From contig NZ_JAMTCN010000004.1 of NCBI RefSeq assembly GCF_024171865.1, forward strand, positions 124,001 through 188,000: DNA of 64,000 bases, read 5' to 3'. Positions 16,914 through 25,447 of this stretch are shown here, piece by piece. A program made the translations under genes and the position numbers. Source of the DNA: Prauserella aidingensis. Lineage in GTDB: Bacteria > Actinomycetota > Actinomycetes > Mycobacteriales > Pseudonocardiaceae. The notes under the pieces are model-generated. The model searched no databases and had not been told where the DNA came from. It was given only the letters and a program-made list of their open reading frames with translations. Every line of letters starts with the position of its first letter. Positions within the stretch are counted from its first letter, which is position 1.

Positions 16914-17373
16914 CGGCAGAGCCCGACGGGGCCTCGTCGAGCTCGTAGGACTGTTCCAGCAGGTCGGTCATCGCCTGCCGGAAATCACGTCGCCGCCGAT
17001 CGCTCCACCCCGCGGTCATGCGGGCGAAGACCTCTTCCTGCCAGTGATGCGCCTGTTCCAGCATGGCTCGGCCCGCGGACGTGAGCCGCGCTTCGCGCCG
17101 TCTGCCGTCGGCCGCGGACACCGCCATGACGAGGTGCCCTGCCGTCGTGGCTGTGCCGACCAGTCGGGACGCTCCACTCTGGTCGATCCCGACCTCGTGG
17201 GCGATCGCGTTGATCGTGGCCGAGGCACCGCGCCGGTCGAGAGCGTCGACCGCTTCGCACACCATCACGAGCCGTCCCTGCTCGCCGCCGGATTCCCCCG
17301 TCACCTGCCGACGGGACCAGTGCCGCACGAAGTGGAACAGCACCTGCCCCGGGCCGGGGTCGTGGCCGGTCAC
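16867..17373 (-). CDS. MarR-family regulator
   Basis: 168-residue winged-helix regulator. The recognition region INAIAHEVGIDQSGASRLV and the wing VSAADGRRREARLTSAG are recognisable. A long N-terminal helix (VLFHFVRHWSRRQ) fits MarR dimerisation. The C-terminal Ser/Gly-rich tail is encoded in the 47-bp overlap with the convergent tetR. The GTG at 17373 overlaps the stop of the SnoaL-like gene (GTGA, 17370-17373), so it is translationally coupled to that frameshifted gene. Confidence 0.85.
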   Translation of the reverse strand: MTGHDPGPGQVLFHFVRHWSRRQVTGESGGEQGRLVMVCEAVDALDRRGASATINAIAHEVGIDQSGASRLVGTATTAGHLVMAVSAADGRRREARLTSAGRAMLEQAHHWQEEVFARMTAGWSDRRRRDFRQAMTDLLEQSYELDEAPSGSAVTGGSSRGGNRPGSR

Positions 17374-17749
17374 TCGGAGGCCGCCAGCTCGCGACAGAGC
17401 TGACCCAGCCGGAGTGCGGAGTCGAGGTCAGGCAGCCTCAGCGCAGCGGTCACCTTCCCGCCGGAAACGCGGAAGACCGTCGCCACGCGCGTCGCCGCGT
17501 CGCTCCCGGGCCACGTGGCGTCCTCCTCGACCACCGCCAGCCGTTCACCGATCGGGTGCCACGACCTCGGGATCAGCCTGATCCCGGACCGCTCGACCCA
17601 GTCCGCGAACTGCGCGGGCGTGATCGAACCGGCGCCCTTCGGGCCCAGCACCACGGTCGGGTCACCAACCGCCCGGCTGCCCGCTGCGAATCACCGTCGT
17701 TGACGCTCGCGTGCCATTCGATGACAGCCGCGTCGAGGTTCGACTCCAT
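17370..17749 (-). pseudogene. SnoaL/NTF2-like small protein, frameshifted
   Basis: The reading frame starts at ATG 17749 as MESNLDAAVIEWHASVNDGD, typical of a SnoaL/DUF4440-like protein. Near the CCC run at 17672-17674 the homology moves to another frame, continuing AVGDPTVVLGPKGAG to the stop at 17370. Restoring one base in that run gives a continuous protein of about 127 residues with the expected fold pattern. No programmed slippery heptamer is apparent, so this is a one-base deletion or an assembly error. A GTG inside the 3' part (near 17654) could still start a 94-residue C-terminal fragment. The 3' end is coupled to marR through a GTGA overlap. Confidence 0.7.
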
Positions 17750-17840
17750 GCGGAAACTATATGCGATTCGCATGGATCTCGGTTCGATGGCCCGCACCCG
17801 ACCGACGCTCCCGCCGAACGCGGGACCGAGCGCGGAACCT

Positions 17841-17984
17841 GCGCGTACGTACGCAGAACACGGCAGCATGAGTGCCGAACACCGACCCAACGCACAACAC
17901 GCGCACCGGAATCGACAACACGCTCCCCTGGAAGCGCAACACGCGCCCCCGAAAACGCAACACGGCGCCCGGAAAGCGCAACAC
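17841..17984. repeat. Degenerate 21-bp tandem repeat array
   Basis: Seven units end in AACAC at 17861, 17882, 17900, 17921, 17942, 17963 and 17984: spacings 21, 18, 21, 21, 21, 21 bp. The three rightmost units also share a GGAA/GAAA-GCAACAC end. All spacings are multiples of three. The array fills the gap between tetR (stop 17998) and the start of the SnoaL-like gene (17749). Each strand can be translated as a heptapeptide repeat, but no convincing gene starts there. It may act as a transcribed leader, protein-binding array or terminator-like region. Confidence 0.75.
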
Positions 17985-17997
17985 GGCTGCCGCGTAC

Positions 17998-18555
17998 TCA
18001 GGCGGCGGCGTGGAGTTGCGTCGCGATGGTGGCGGCCAGCTGCGTGCCCGTGGCCTCGTCGACCTCGGCGTGGCCGATCAGGAGCCGGTACCAGAGCACG
18101 CCGTAGACCTGGTCTACGGCGAGGTCCGCGGCGACGTCGGGCAGCCATCGCTCGATGATCAGATACAGCTGCTCCCGCCGGTCGGCGGTGAACTCGGCCA
18201 GCACCGCCGCGGCGTGCTCGTCCCGCAGCGCCTCGGACACGATCCCCCGCAGGGTGGCGGTGTACTCGGGCGTACCCGCGGCGGCGAACGTCGCCGCCAC
18301 GAACGCCTCGAGGTCCCCTTCCAGCGAACCGGTCGACGTCGTCGGAGCGAGGCTGCGTGCCCGTTCGGTCATCGCCTCGAGCACGACCGCCCCTTTCGAC
18401 GGCCACCAGCGGTAGATCGTCTGCTTACCGACCTGGGCCCGGCCCGCGATCGCCCCGAGCGTCACGGGCTCGCCCGCCGCCAGCAGATCGGTGGCCGCCG
18501 TGAGGATCGCCGCCTTGGCCTCGTCGTTCCGACGCCGTCCGGTGTGTGCGCGCAT
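17998..18555 (-). CDS. TetR/AcrR-family regulator
   Basis: 185-residue TetR protein. The DNA-binding domain reads AKAAILTAATDLLAAG, then LGAIAGRAQVGKQTIYRWW, with the PSKGAVVLEAM linker typical of the family. ATG 18555 starts MRAHTGRRR; upstream in-frame sequence is antisense to the nitroreductase gene. It is divergent from that gene (start 18649) over 93 bp holding a direct repeat centred on GGTACC, its likely operator. The stop codon lies directly beside the 21-bp repeat array. Confidence 0.9.
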   Translation of the reverse strand: MRAHTGRRRNDEAKAAILTAATDLLAAGEPVTLGAIAGRAQVGKQTIYRWWPSKGAVVLEAMTERARSLAPTTSTGSLEGDLEAFVAATFAAAGTPEYTATLRGIVSEALRDEHAAAVLAEFTADRREQLYLIIERWLPDVAADLAVDQVYGVLWYRLLIGHAEVDEATGTQLAATIATQLHAAA

Positions 18556-18560
18556 GGGTT

Positions 18561-18624
18561 GACGGTACCAACAGTCTCGCCTAATTTCGACCCATTCCGG
18601 AACCGCCGGTACCGACAACTCGCC
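18561..18624. promoter_or_regulatory. Direct repeat between tetR and the nitroreductase gene
   Basis: Two near-identical elements of about 20 bp (18561-18581 and 18605-18624) each contain CGGTACCRACA and end in CTCGCC. Their starts are 44 bp apart, close to four helical turns. Lying between divergent tetR and its neighbour, they are good operator candidates. Confidence 0.55.
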
Positions 18625-18648
18625 CCACCGGTCATGAAAGGATCCGCC

Positions 18649-19062
18649 ATGGACACACCTCAGCCGAGCTCGACAGGCAGGTTCCGGTTCGCCAACCGGT
18701 TCCATCGCCTGGTCAACCCGGTGATGCGCCGGATCGTCGGCCGCATGCCCGGACAGGCGCTCCTCGAAACCACCGGGCACCGCACCGGCCGCATCCGGCA
18801 CACGCCCATCGGCGGAGCAATCCGCGACGGCCGGTTCTGGTTCGTCTCCGACCACGGAACGGCCTCGGCCTACGTGCGCAACCTGATGGCCGAGCCCCGG
18901 GTACGCATCCGCACGCGCGGTGTCTCGTACCGCGGCACCGCGCACGTACTGCCCGACGACGACGCCCGCGCCCGTCTGCGCACCCTTCCGCGAATGAACA
19001 GTGCGATGGTCAGGGCGCTCGGCACGAACCCGACGACGATCCGCGTCGACCTGGACGACTGA
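18649..19062 (+). CDS. deazaflavin (F420)-dependent nitroreductase-family protein
   Basis: 137-residue protein of the Ddn-like split-barrel family. It contains FHRLVNPVMRRIVGR, LLETTGHRTGRIRHTPIGG and FWFVSDHGTASAYVRNL, the usual F420-phosphate-binding and core segments. Family members reduce nitroimidazoles or quinones with F420H2; the physiological substrate is unknown. ATG 18649 has AAAGGA seven nt upstream; an ATG at 18634 is less likely. It is divergent from a TetR gene and probably controlled by it. It converges on the formate dehydrogenase operon with 52 bp between stops. Confidence 0.88.
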   Translation: MDTPQPSSTGRFRFANRFHRLVNPVMRRIVGRMPGQALLETTGHRTGRIRHTPIGGAIRDGRFWFVSDHGTASAYVRNLMAEPRVRIRTRGVSYRGTAHVLPDDDARARLRTLPRMNSAMVRALGTNPTTIRVDLDD

Positions 19063-19114
19063 TGCCGCGGAGCCCGCCGCGCCGAGGCATCCTGCCTTCC
19101 CCGCAGAGCCGGCG

Positions 19115-20122
19115 TCAGGCCTGCTCGCCGCGGTCGACCCGCCGCCGCTGCGGCACGACGACGTACTTCGGGTCGCGGGTCGACTCGACACCGGCCTCGA
19201 AGATCCCGAACCGTTGCAGCGCGCTCCCCGCGAGCAACGCCAGCCCCGAGACGACACCCGCCGCACGGCTCCGGCCGGCCAGCAGGCTGCCCAAGGCGCC
19301 GCCTGCCGTCAGATACTCGGACCATTGCCGCAACCGGTGCGCCGTGCCCGTCCGGTAGGCCTCGCTGACGATGCCGAGTCGCTCGTCGAGTTGGCGGGAC
19401 GTGACCAGTTCCGTGACGGCGCCGACCGCGGCGAGTTTCCGCGCCGGTTCGGCCTCGTCGACGGGCGCGCACACCATGCCGAACCCGCCGCCGGCCGCCG
19501 CGGCGGAGCCCGCGAACACGAACGGCAGTCGATCACGGGCCTCGTTCCAGGCGGGCACCGCCGTGTGCGACAGCAGCACGGCCGTGTACGACGCCACGCC
19601 CGGTGCCAGCGCGGCCGACGCCAGACCGGCCGGGCGCGCCAGCGCGCCCAGCAGCTTCCCGAGCCACGTCCGCCGCAGCCGCGACGGCAGGAGTTCCGCC
19701 ACCGCCGCGGCACCGACGCCCGGACCGTAGGCGACGAGCAGCCACGTCCCGACGCTCATCGGGGAGCTCGGTTTCGCCACGCGCAGCATGTGATGGAAAC
19801 GTTCGGGCCTGCCCAGGTCGGCGATCAGCAGGTACGTGCTCGCGCCGAGACCGCCGAGCGCGCCGAGGCGCGTAGCTTTGCGCAGCCGTGGCCTGCGGGT
19901 CAGGTCGGCCCCCGCGGCGAGCTCGGCGCACGCCGCCGACAACCCGCCCGTGAACAGGTACGCCGGCACGAGCCACTCCCACACCGGCTCCTTCAGCACC
20001 CGCCTGCCGTAGTAGGAGCGGAAATCCCCCTCGGCGGAAGCGGGGGCCGCGTCCGACGCCGCGGCGGGGATGGTTCGCTGCTGCGCGGCGTCGGCGCTCA
20101 TGCGGCCCAGCGACCGGCTCAT
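19115..20122 (-). CDS. fdhC: formate dehydrogenase membrane subunit, NrfD-like
   Basis: 335-residue NrfD/PsrC-type membrane protein. After a cytosolic N-terminus it has YYGRRVLKEPVWEWLVPAYLF leading into the first of about eight hydrophobic helices; LGRPERFHHMLRV is a typical NrfD loop. It should anchor the FdhAB pair and pass formate electrons to menaquinone. No haem ligands of the FdnI cytochrome type are evident. ATG 20122 overlaps the fdhB stop (ATGA, 20119-20122). As last gene of the operon, its C-terminus is hydrophilic and ends shortly after a DPKYVVVPQRRR segment. Confidence 0.88.
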   Translation of the reverse strand: MSRSLGRMSADAAQQRTIPAAASDAAPASAEGDFRSYYGRRVLKEPVWEWLVPAYLFTGGLSAACAELAAGADLTRRPRLRKATRLGALGGLGASTYLLIADLGRPERFHHMLRVAKPSSPMSVGTWLLVAYGPGVGAAAVAELLPSRLRRTWLGKLLGALARPAGLASAALAPGVASYTAVLLSHTAVPAWNEARDRLPFVFAGSAAAAGGGFGMVCAPVDEAEPARKLAAVGAVTELVTSRQLDERLGIVSEAYRTGTAHRLRQWSEYLTAGGALGSLLAGRSRAAGVVSGLALLAGSALQRFGIFEAGVESTRDPKYVVVPQRRRVDRGEQA

Positions 20123-21039
20123 CGGCGGCTCCGTCCGAAGAAGACGGACACGGCCGTCGCGGCGAACGCCGCCGCGGCCACGCCCGCGCGCGCCCACATC
20201 GACCCTGCGTCGCGCGTCGGCACGACCGGGTCGGGCGGCAGTCCGTACACCTCGGGCTCGTCCAGCAACAGGAAGAACGCCCCGTCACCACCGACGCCGT
20301 CGTTCGGGTCCTCGCCGTACAGCCGCGCCTCGGTGATGCCGCGATCGTGCAACGTCGCGACCCGTTCGCGCGCCCGCTCCCGCAGTTCGTCCAACGGTCC
20401 GAACTGGATCGAGTCGGTCGGGCAGGCCTTGGCGCAGGCCGGTTCCAGGCCGTCACCCAGCCGGTCGTAGCACATGGTGCACTTCCACGCCCTGCCGTCG
20501 TCCTCGCGGCGGTCGATCACGCCGTAGGGACAGCCCGAGACGCAGTACCCGCAGCCGTTGCAGATGTCGTCCTGCACGACCACGGTCCCGAACTCGGTGC
20601 GGAACAGTGCGCCGGTCGGGCAGACGTCGAGGCATCCGGCGTGCGTGCAGTGTTTGCACACGTCGGAACTCATCAGCCACCGGAAGTCGGTCCGCGACTC
20701 CTCACCCGTCCCCGCGCCGGGCAGGTCGAACGACGGCAACCCCAGGTCGACCGCGGTGGCCTCGTCCGTGCGGCGCTCCGGCGCGGGCTGTTCGATGAAC
20801 GCCACGTGCCGCCACGAGTTCGCGCTCAACTCGCCCGTGTTGTCGAACGACATGCCGAGCAGGTCGAACCCGTCGTCCGGGAGGAGGTTCCACTCCTTGC
20901 ACGCCACCTCGCACGCCTTGCAGCCGATGCACACCGACGTGTCGGTGAAGAACCCGACCCGCTCCGGGTGCTCGGTGTACCCGGCATCACCCGAGACGTC
21001 GTCCAGCGGCCCGAAGGAGCTCTCCCGCGAGACGGTCAT
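20119..21039 (-). CDS. fdhB: formate dehydrogenase iron-sulfur subunit
   Basis: 306-residue ferredoxin-like beta subunit with four [4Fe-4S] motifs: CIGCKACEVACKEW near residue 37, CKHCTHAGCLDVCPTG, CNGCGYCVSGCPYGV, and CTMCYDRL with CAKACPTDSI. This matches the FdnH/FdoH architecture that carries electrons from FdhA to the membrane subunit. A single C-terminal hydrophobic helix (ARAGVAAAAFAATAVSVFFG) resembles the FdnH anchor. ATG 21039 has GGAGGAGG upstream and overlaps the fdhA TGA (ATGA, 21036-21039). Confidence 0.95.
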   Translation of the reverse strand: MTVSRESSFGPLDDVSGDAGYTEHPERVGFFTDTSVCIGCKACEVACKEWNLLPDDGFDLLGMSFDNTGELSANSWRHVAFIEQPAPERRTDEATAVDLGLPSFDLPGAGTGEESRTDFRWLMSSDVCKHCTHAGCLDVCPTGALFRTEFGTVVVQDDICNGCGYCVSGCPYGVIDRREDDGRAWKCTMCYDRLGDGLEPACAKACPTDSIQFGPLDELRERARERVATLHDRGITEARLYGEDPNDGVGGDGAFFLLLDEPEVYGLPPDPVVPTRDAGSMWARAGVAAAAFAATAVSVFFGRSRR

Positions 21040-24000
21040 GCGTCCTCCTCCCGATCGGTCGTGCCCTGTGCTGTCGCGTCCTGTGTTGTCGCGTCCGGTG
21101 CTGTCGCGCGTGGTCCGGTCGTGTCGGACGCCGTCGTGTCGGCCGTCATCACGTGCGTGCCGGTCTCCACGGTCACCCCGGCGCGCCTGCGGTACTCCGC
21201 GAGGTAGTCGAGCAGTTCACGTCCCCGCGGACGCCTGCCTGGCCGGATGTCGCACGTGGCGACCTTGCTCTCCTGGATCATCGTGTTCGGGTCCAGGACC
21301 ACGCCGAGCAGATCGTTGACGACGTCGCCGTCGACCTTGCCGCTCGGCCCCCAGTGGTACGGCATCCACACCTGGTGCACCACCCGGCCGTCGAGCCGCA
21401 ACGGCCGCATGCGCTCGGTGACGAGCACCCGCGCGTCGACGGCCGCGCGGCTCGTGACCACGTGGGCCCAGTCGAGGTTCTCCAGCCCCCTCTCGGCCGC
21501 CAGCTGCGGCGAGACCTCCACGAACAGCGCGGGCTGCAGCTCCGACAGGTACGCCAACTGCCTGCTCATACCGCCGGCCGTGTGGTGCTCGGTCAGCCGC
21601 GCGGCGGTGAACACGAACGGGAACACGTCGCCACCGCTCTCCGGCGGCGACGGGTTCGACGGGTTGTCCTCGCGCCCGTACACCTTGCGTGCCGGATTGC
21701 CCTGCTGGCCGTAGAGCAGGTTCGGCATCGGCGATTCGTGCGGCTCGTAGTGCGTGGGCAGCGGGCCGTCGGCGACACCGCTCGGTGCGAACAGCCACGC
21801 CTTGCCGTCGGCCTGCATGATGAACGGATCGTCCCCGGCGAGCGCACCCGGACCGGACTCGCCGTACTCGGGTTCGAACTCGGGCGGCGTGGTCTTCGGG
21901 AAGTCCGGCACGTCGTGGCCGGTCCACTCGCCGCGCTCGGCGTCCCACCAGACGAGCTTCTTGCGCTCGCTCCACGGCCTGCCCTGAGGGTCGGCGGAGG
22001 CGCGGTTGTAGAGCACCCGCCGGTTGGCGGGCCATGCCCAGCCCCATTCGAGCGCCGTCTCGTCCTGCTCGGTCCGCGCGGTGCGGTTGCGGGCGTGGTT
22101 GACGCCGCCCGCGTAGACGCCGCTGTAGATCCAGCAGCCCGCGGCGGTCGTGCCGTCGGACGTGAGCTGCTGATAGCTGTCGAGGAGTTCGCCCGTCGTC
22201 AGGTCCACCCCGTTGATGCGGCGCAGCACGTCGTCGGCCGACGGTTCGGGGAACTCGCCGTCGCCCTCGGTCCGGTAGTCCCACGCCAGGTCCAGCAACG
22301 GCCGGTCCCGCTCGTCGGTCGAGCCGGCCAGCTCGCTCCGCAGGATCCTGCCCAGGTGGTAGATGAACCACAACTCGGAGCGCTGATCACCGCGCGGCTC
22401 GAGAGCACGGTCGCGCCACTGCAGCATCCGCTGGGTCTGGGTGAACGTGCCCTCCTTCTCCACGTGCGAGGCGGCGGGGAAGAAGAACACCTCGGTGCGG
22501 CACTGTTCGGCGACGATCTCGCCGGTCTCGATCTCCGGCGCGTTGCGCCAGAACTCGGCGCTCTCGATCATCGTCAGGTCGCGTACGACGAGCCAGTCGA
22601 GGTTGGCCATGCCGAGCCGCTGCAACCGGCCGTGCGCGGAGCCGACCGCGGGGTTCTGACCGAGCAGGAAGTAGCCGAACACCTTCCCGTCGATCATGTC
22701 CATCACGGTGCGATACGTGCCGTGGTCGCCGTCGATGCGCGGCAGGTAGTCGAACCGGTAGTCGTTCTCCTCCGTGGCCGCGTCGCCCCAGTACTCCTTG
22801 AGCAGCGAGACGATGTAGTCGTCGGCGTTGTGCCAGTAGCCCTTCTGGTGCGTGCCGCGGATCGACTCGACGTAGTCCCGCTTGTCGGCGTGCCGCGAGT
22901 CGGGCATCGGCAGGTAACCGGGCAGCAGGTTGTACAGCGTCGGGATGTCGGTCGAGCCCTGGATGCTCGCGTGCCCGCGCAGCGCCAACACTCCCCCGCC
23001 GGGCCTGCCGATGTTGCCGAGCAGCAGCTGGATGATCGCGCCCGCGCGGATGTACTGGGCGCCCATCGAGTGCTGAGTCCAGCCGACGCTGTAGACCAGC
23101 GCCGCGGTGTGTTCGCGTCCGGACGCGCTCGTCCACGCCCGGCAGACCTCGAGGAAGTCCTCGCGGGAGACACCGCAGATGCGCTCCACCATCTCCGGCG
23201 TGTACCGCGAGAAATGGCGTTTCAGGATCTGGAACACGCAGCGCGGATGCTGAAGCGTCTCGTCGGTCGCGATGCCGGTTCCGCTCTCGAGTTTCGGCCC
23301 GCCCGATCCGTGCTGCTCGCCCGCGGACTGCTCGCGGTGCCGCTCGCCTTCGACCGAGTCCTCGGGGAAGCCGTTCTCGTACTGCCACGTCGACGTGTCG
23401 TACGTGCCCGTCTCCGGGTCGTAGCCCGAGAACAGCCCGTCGAGGTCCTCCGTGTCGGCGAACTCCTCACCGACCAGGAACGGCGCATTCGTGTAGGCCT
23501 GCACGTACTCCCGGAAGTCCAGGTCGTTCGACAGGATGTGGTTGATCACGCCGCCGAGGAACGCGATGTCCGAACCCGCCCGCAGCGGGACGTGCTTGTC
23601 CGCGAGCGCGCTCGTCCGCGTGAACCGCGGGTCGACGTGCAGCACCTTCGCACCGCGGGCCTTCGCCTCCATGACCCACTGGAAGCCCACCGGATGGGCT
23701 TCGGCCATGTTCGAGCCCATGATGACGATGCAGTCGGCGTTGGCCAGGTCCTGCTGATAGTCCGTCGCACCACCGCGACCGAAGGAGGCTCCCAGACCGG
23801 GAACCGTGGCGGAGTGTCAAATACGCGCCTGGTTCTCGATCTGCACCGCGCCGAGCGCCGTGAAGAGCTTCTTGATCAGGTAGTTCTCTTCGTTGTCGAG
23901 GGTCGCCCCTCCGAGGCTGGCGATGCCCTGCGTCCGCCGGAGCGGCTTGCCGTCGGCGTCGGTCTCCTGCCAGCCCTTGCGGCGGGCGTCGAGCACACGG

Positions 24001-24398
24001 TCGGCGAGCATGTCCATCGCCGTCGGCAGGTCGAGCTCCTGCCACTCGGTGCCGTACGGCGCCCGGTACAGCACGCGCTCCTCACGGTGGTCACCGGTGA
24101 CGAGCTGCTTGCTGGCCGAGCCTTTCGGGCACAACCGCCCCCGTGAGACCGGGCTGTCCGGGTTGCCCTCGATCTGCAGGACCCGCTCACCGGCGTCGTC
24201 GCTGCCGACGTAGACGTTCTGGGCGCACCCGACCGCGCAGTACGGACACACGGACGCGGCCACCCGGTCGGCGTCGGCGGTACGCGGTTCGCGCTCGCGG
24301 GACTTCGGCGAGGCCGCCGCGTCGCCCCTGCCGAGCCGGTCGGCACCCGTGAGCTGACGATAGACCGGCCAGGACCGGATCCAATCGCTCACACCCAT
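21036..24398 (-). CDS. fdhA: formate dehydrogenase catalytic subunit, selenocysteine-containing
   Basis: 1120-residue molybdopterin formate dehydrogenase, oxidising formate to CO2. Cys51, Cys54, Cys58 and Cys90 (VCPYCAVGC, RLCPKG) bind the N-terminal [4Fe-4S] cluster. Codon 194 is an in-frame TGA at 23817-23819 in the context NQARI-U-HSATVPGLGAS, exactly where formate dehydrogenases place their Sec/Cys Mo ligand. Both halves are in one frame, and a SECIS-like hairpin follows the UGA. Ordinary gene calling would split it into 193-residue and shorter 3' pieces. No twin-arginine signal is seen, so the subunit probably faces the cytoplasm. ATG 24398 has GGAGG upstream. Function needs sel genes, none of which lie here. 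Confidence 0.95.
23787..23819 (-). promoter_or_regulatory. Bacterial SECIS element of fdhA with its UGA codon
   Basis: In the mRNA the UGA (23819-23817) is followed after 11 nt by GGUUCCC, a GGUCU apical loop, and GGGAGCC. The seven-pair stem includes one G-U pair. Spacing and the GGUCU loop match the E. coli fdhF-type SECIS recognised by SelB. The structure lies inside coding sequence, as bacterial SECIS elements must. Confidence 0.92.
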
Positions 24399-24473
24399 GG
24401 ACGTCCTCCACTCGGCCTCGTCGCTTACCCGAAGATCGTACCCCTCGTGCGGGGCTTCGTCAGCTCCGCGCGA

Positions 24474-25373
24474 TCACGCCAGCCCGCGGATCACGTGAGC
24501 GGGTGACCTCGTCCCCCGGATCACCGACACCATGTCCAGCGCCTGGCACGTCTCGGCCACGTTGTGCGCACGGAACACCGCCGCGCCCTGCCACGCGCAC
24601 ACCGCCGTGGCGGCGAGCGTGCCGTGCAGGCGTTGATCGACCGGCAGATCGAGCGACTCGCCGACGAAGTCCTTGTTGGACAGCGCCACCAGCACCGGCC
24701 ACCCGGTGTCGACCAGCCGTCCCAGCTCTCGGGTGAGCGTCAGCGAGTGCCAGGTGTTCTTGCCGAAGTCGTGCGTGGGGTCGATCAGGATCCCCTCCGC
24801 GGGGACGCCGAGCCCGACCAGCTCCTCGGCCCGGTCGGTCACCTCGGTGATCACGTCGGCCACGACGTCGGGGTAGTGCACGCGGTGCGGCCGGGTGCGC
24901 GGGACCGCGCCGCCGGTGTGCGAGCACACGTACCCCGCGCCGTACTCGGCCGCGATCTCCGCGAGCCCGGGGTCGGCGCCAGCCCACGTGTCGTTGAGCA
25001 GGTCGGCACCCTCCTCGCACGCGAGCCTGCCGACCTCCCGGCGCCAGGTGTCGACGCTGATCACCGCCTCCGGGAACCGCTCCCTGAGCCGCGTCACGAA
25101 CGGCACCACGCGCCGTGTCTCCTCGTCGACGTCGACGTCCGCACCCGGCCCCGCTTTCACCCCGCCGACGTCGATGATGTCCGCACCGTCGGCGAGCGCC
25201 CGCTCGGCCGCCGCGAGGGCTTCGTCGGCGGCGTAGGTCGCACCCCGGTCGTAGAACGAGTCGGGCGTGCGGTTCACGATGGCCATGACCAATGGCCGGT
25301 CCCGGCGCATCGCCCTGCCGCGGAAACGGATCACGGAATCTGCGGAAGTCTCACCGGTCTGCACGCCTCCCAA
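24474..25373 (-). CDS. folP2: dihydropteroate synthase homologue, FolP2-like
   Basis: 299-residue TIM-barrel protein of the pterin-binding family. VMAIVNRTPDSFYDRGATY and DVGGVKAGPG replace the usual N.TPDSF.DGG and DIGGES motifs, and a distinctive SHTGGAVPRTRPHRVHY loop is present. This matches mycobacterial FolP2, which is reported not to be a functional dihydropteroate synthase. The TTG at 25373 has GGGAGG seven nt upstream; a GTG at 25364 would be too close to its GGGAGG. It lies 75 bp upstream of fdhA in the same direction, so readthrough is possible, though a functional link is not obvious. Confidence 0.88.
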   Translation of the reverse strand: MGGVQTGETSADSVIRFRGRAMRRDRPLVMAIVNRTPDSFYDRGATYAADEALAAAERALADGADIIDVGGVKAGPGADVDVDEETRRVVPFVTRLRERFPEAVISVDTWRREVGRLACEEGADLLNDTWAGADPGLAEIAAEYGAGYVCSHTGGAVPRTRPHRVHYPDVVADVITEVTDRAEELVGLGVPAEGILIDPTHDFGKNTWHSLTLTRELGRLVDTGWPVLVALSNKDFVGESLDLPVDQRLHGTLAATAVCAWQGAAVFRAHNVAETCQALDMVSVIRGTRSPAHVIRGLA

Positions 25374-25447
25374 CCTATCGCCTCCCGCCCGCCGGACCCT
25401 CCCGTGCGCGAAGCCACGGAGCCGGGACGCGAGAGCGTCACGGACGT

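Noticed and set aside
17841-17984. The 21-bp repeats as a CRISPR array
   Set aside because: Units are contiguous with no unique spacers, too short and too degenerate, and no cas genes are near.
17757-17984. Small heptad-repeat protein genes across the 21-bp array
   Set aside because: Several frames on both strands translate as repeats because the unit is a multiple of three; none has a convincing start, Shine-Dalgarno site or homologue. Kept as a repeat only.
23817-23819. In-frame stop in fdhA as evidence for a pseudogene or two genes
   Set aside because: The stop is TGA at the exact Sec position, both flanks are conserved in one frame, and a SECIS-like hairpin follows, so recoding explains it better.
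21153-24146. A 997-codon open frame on the plus strand
   Set aside because: Antisense to fdhA, with no motifs and a composition typical of shadow frames.
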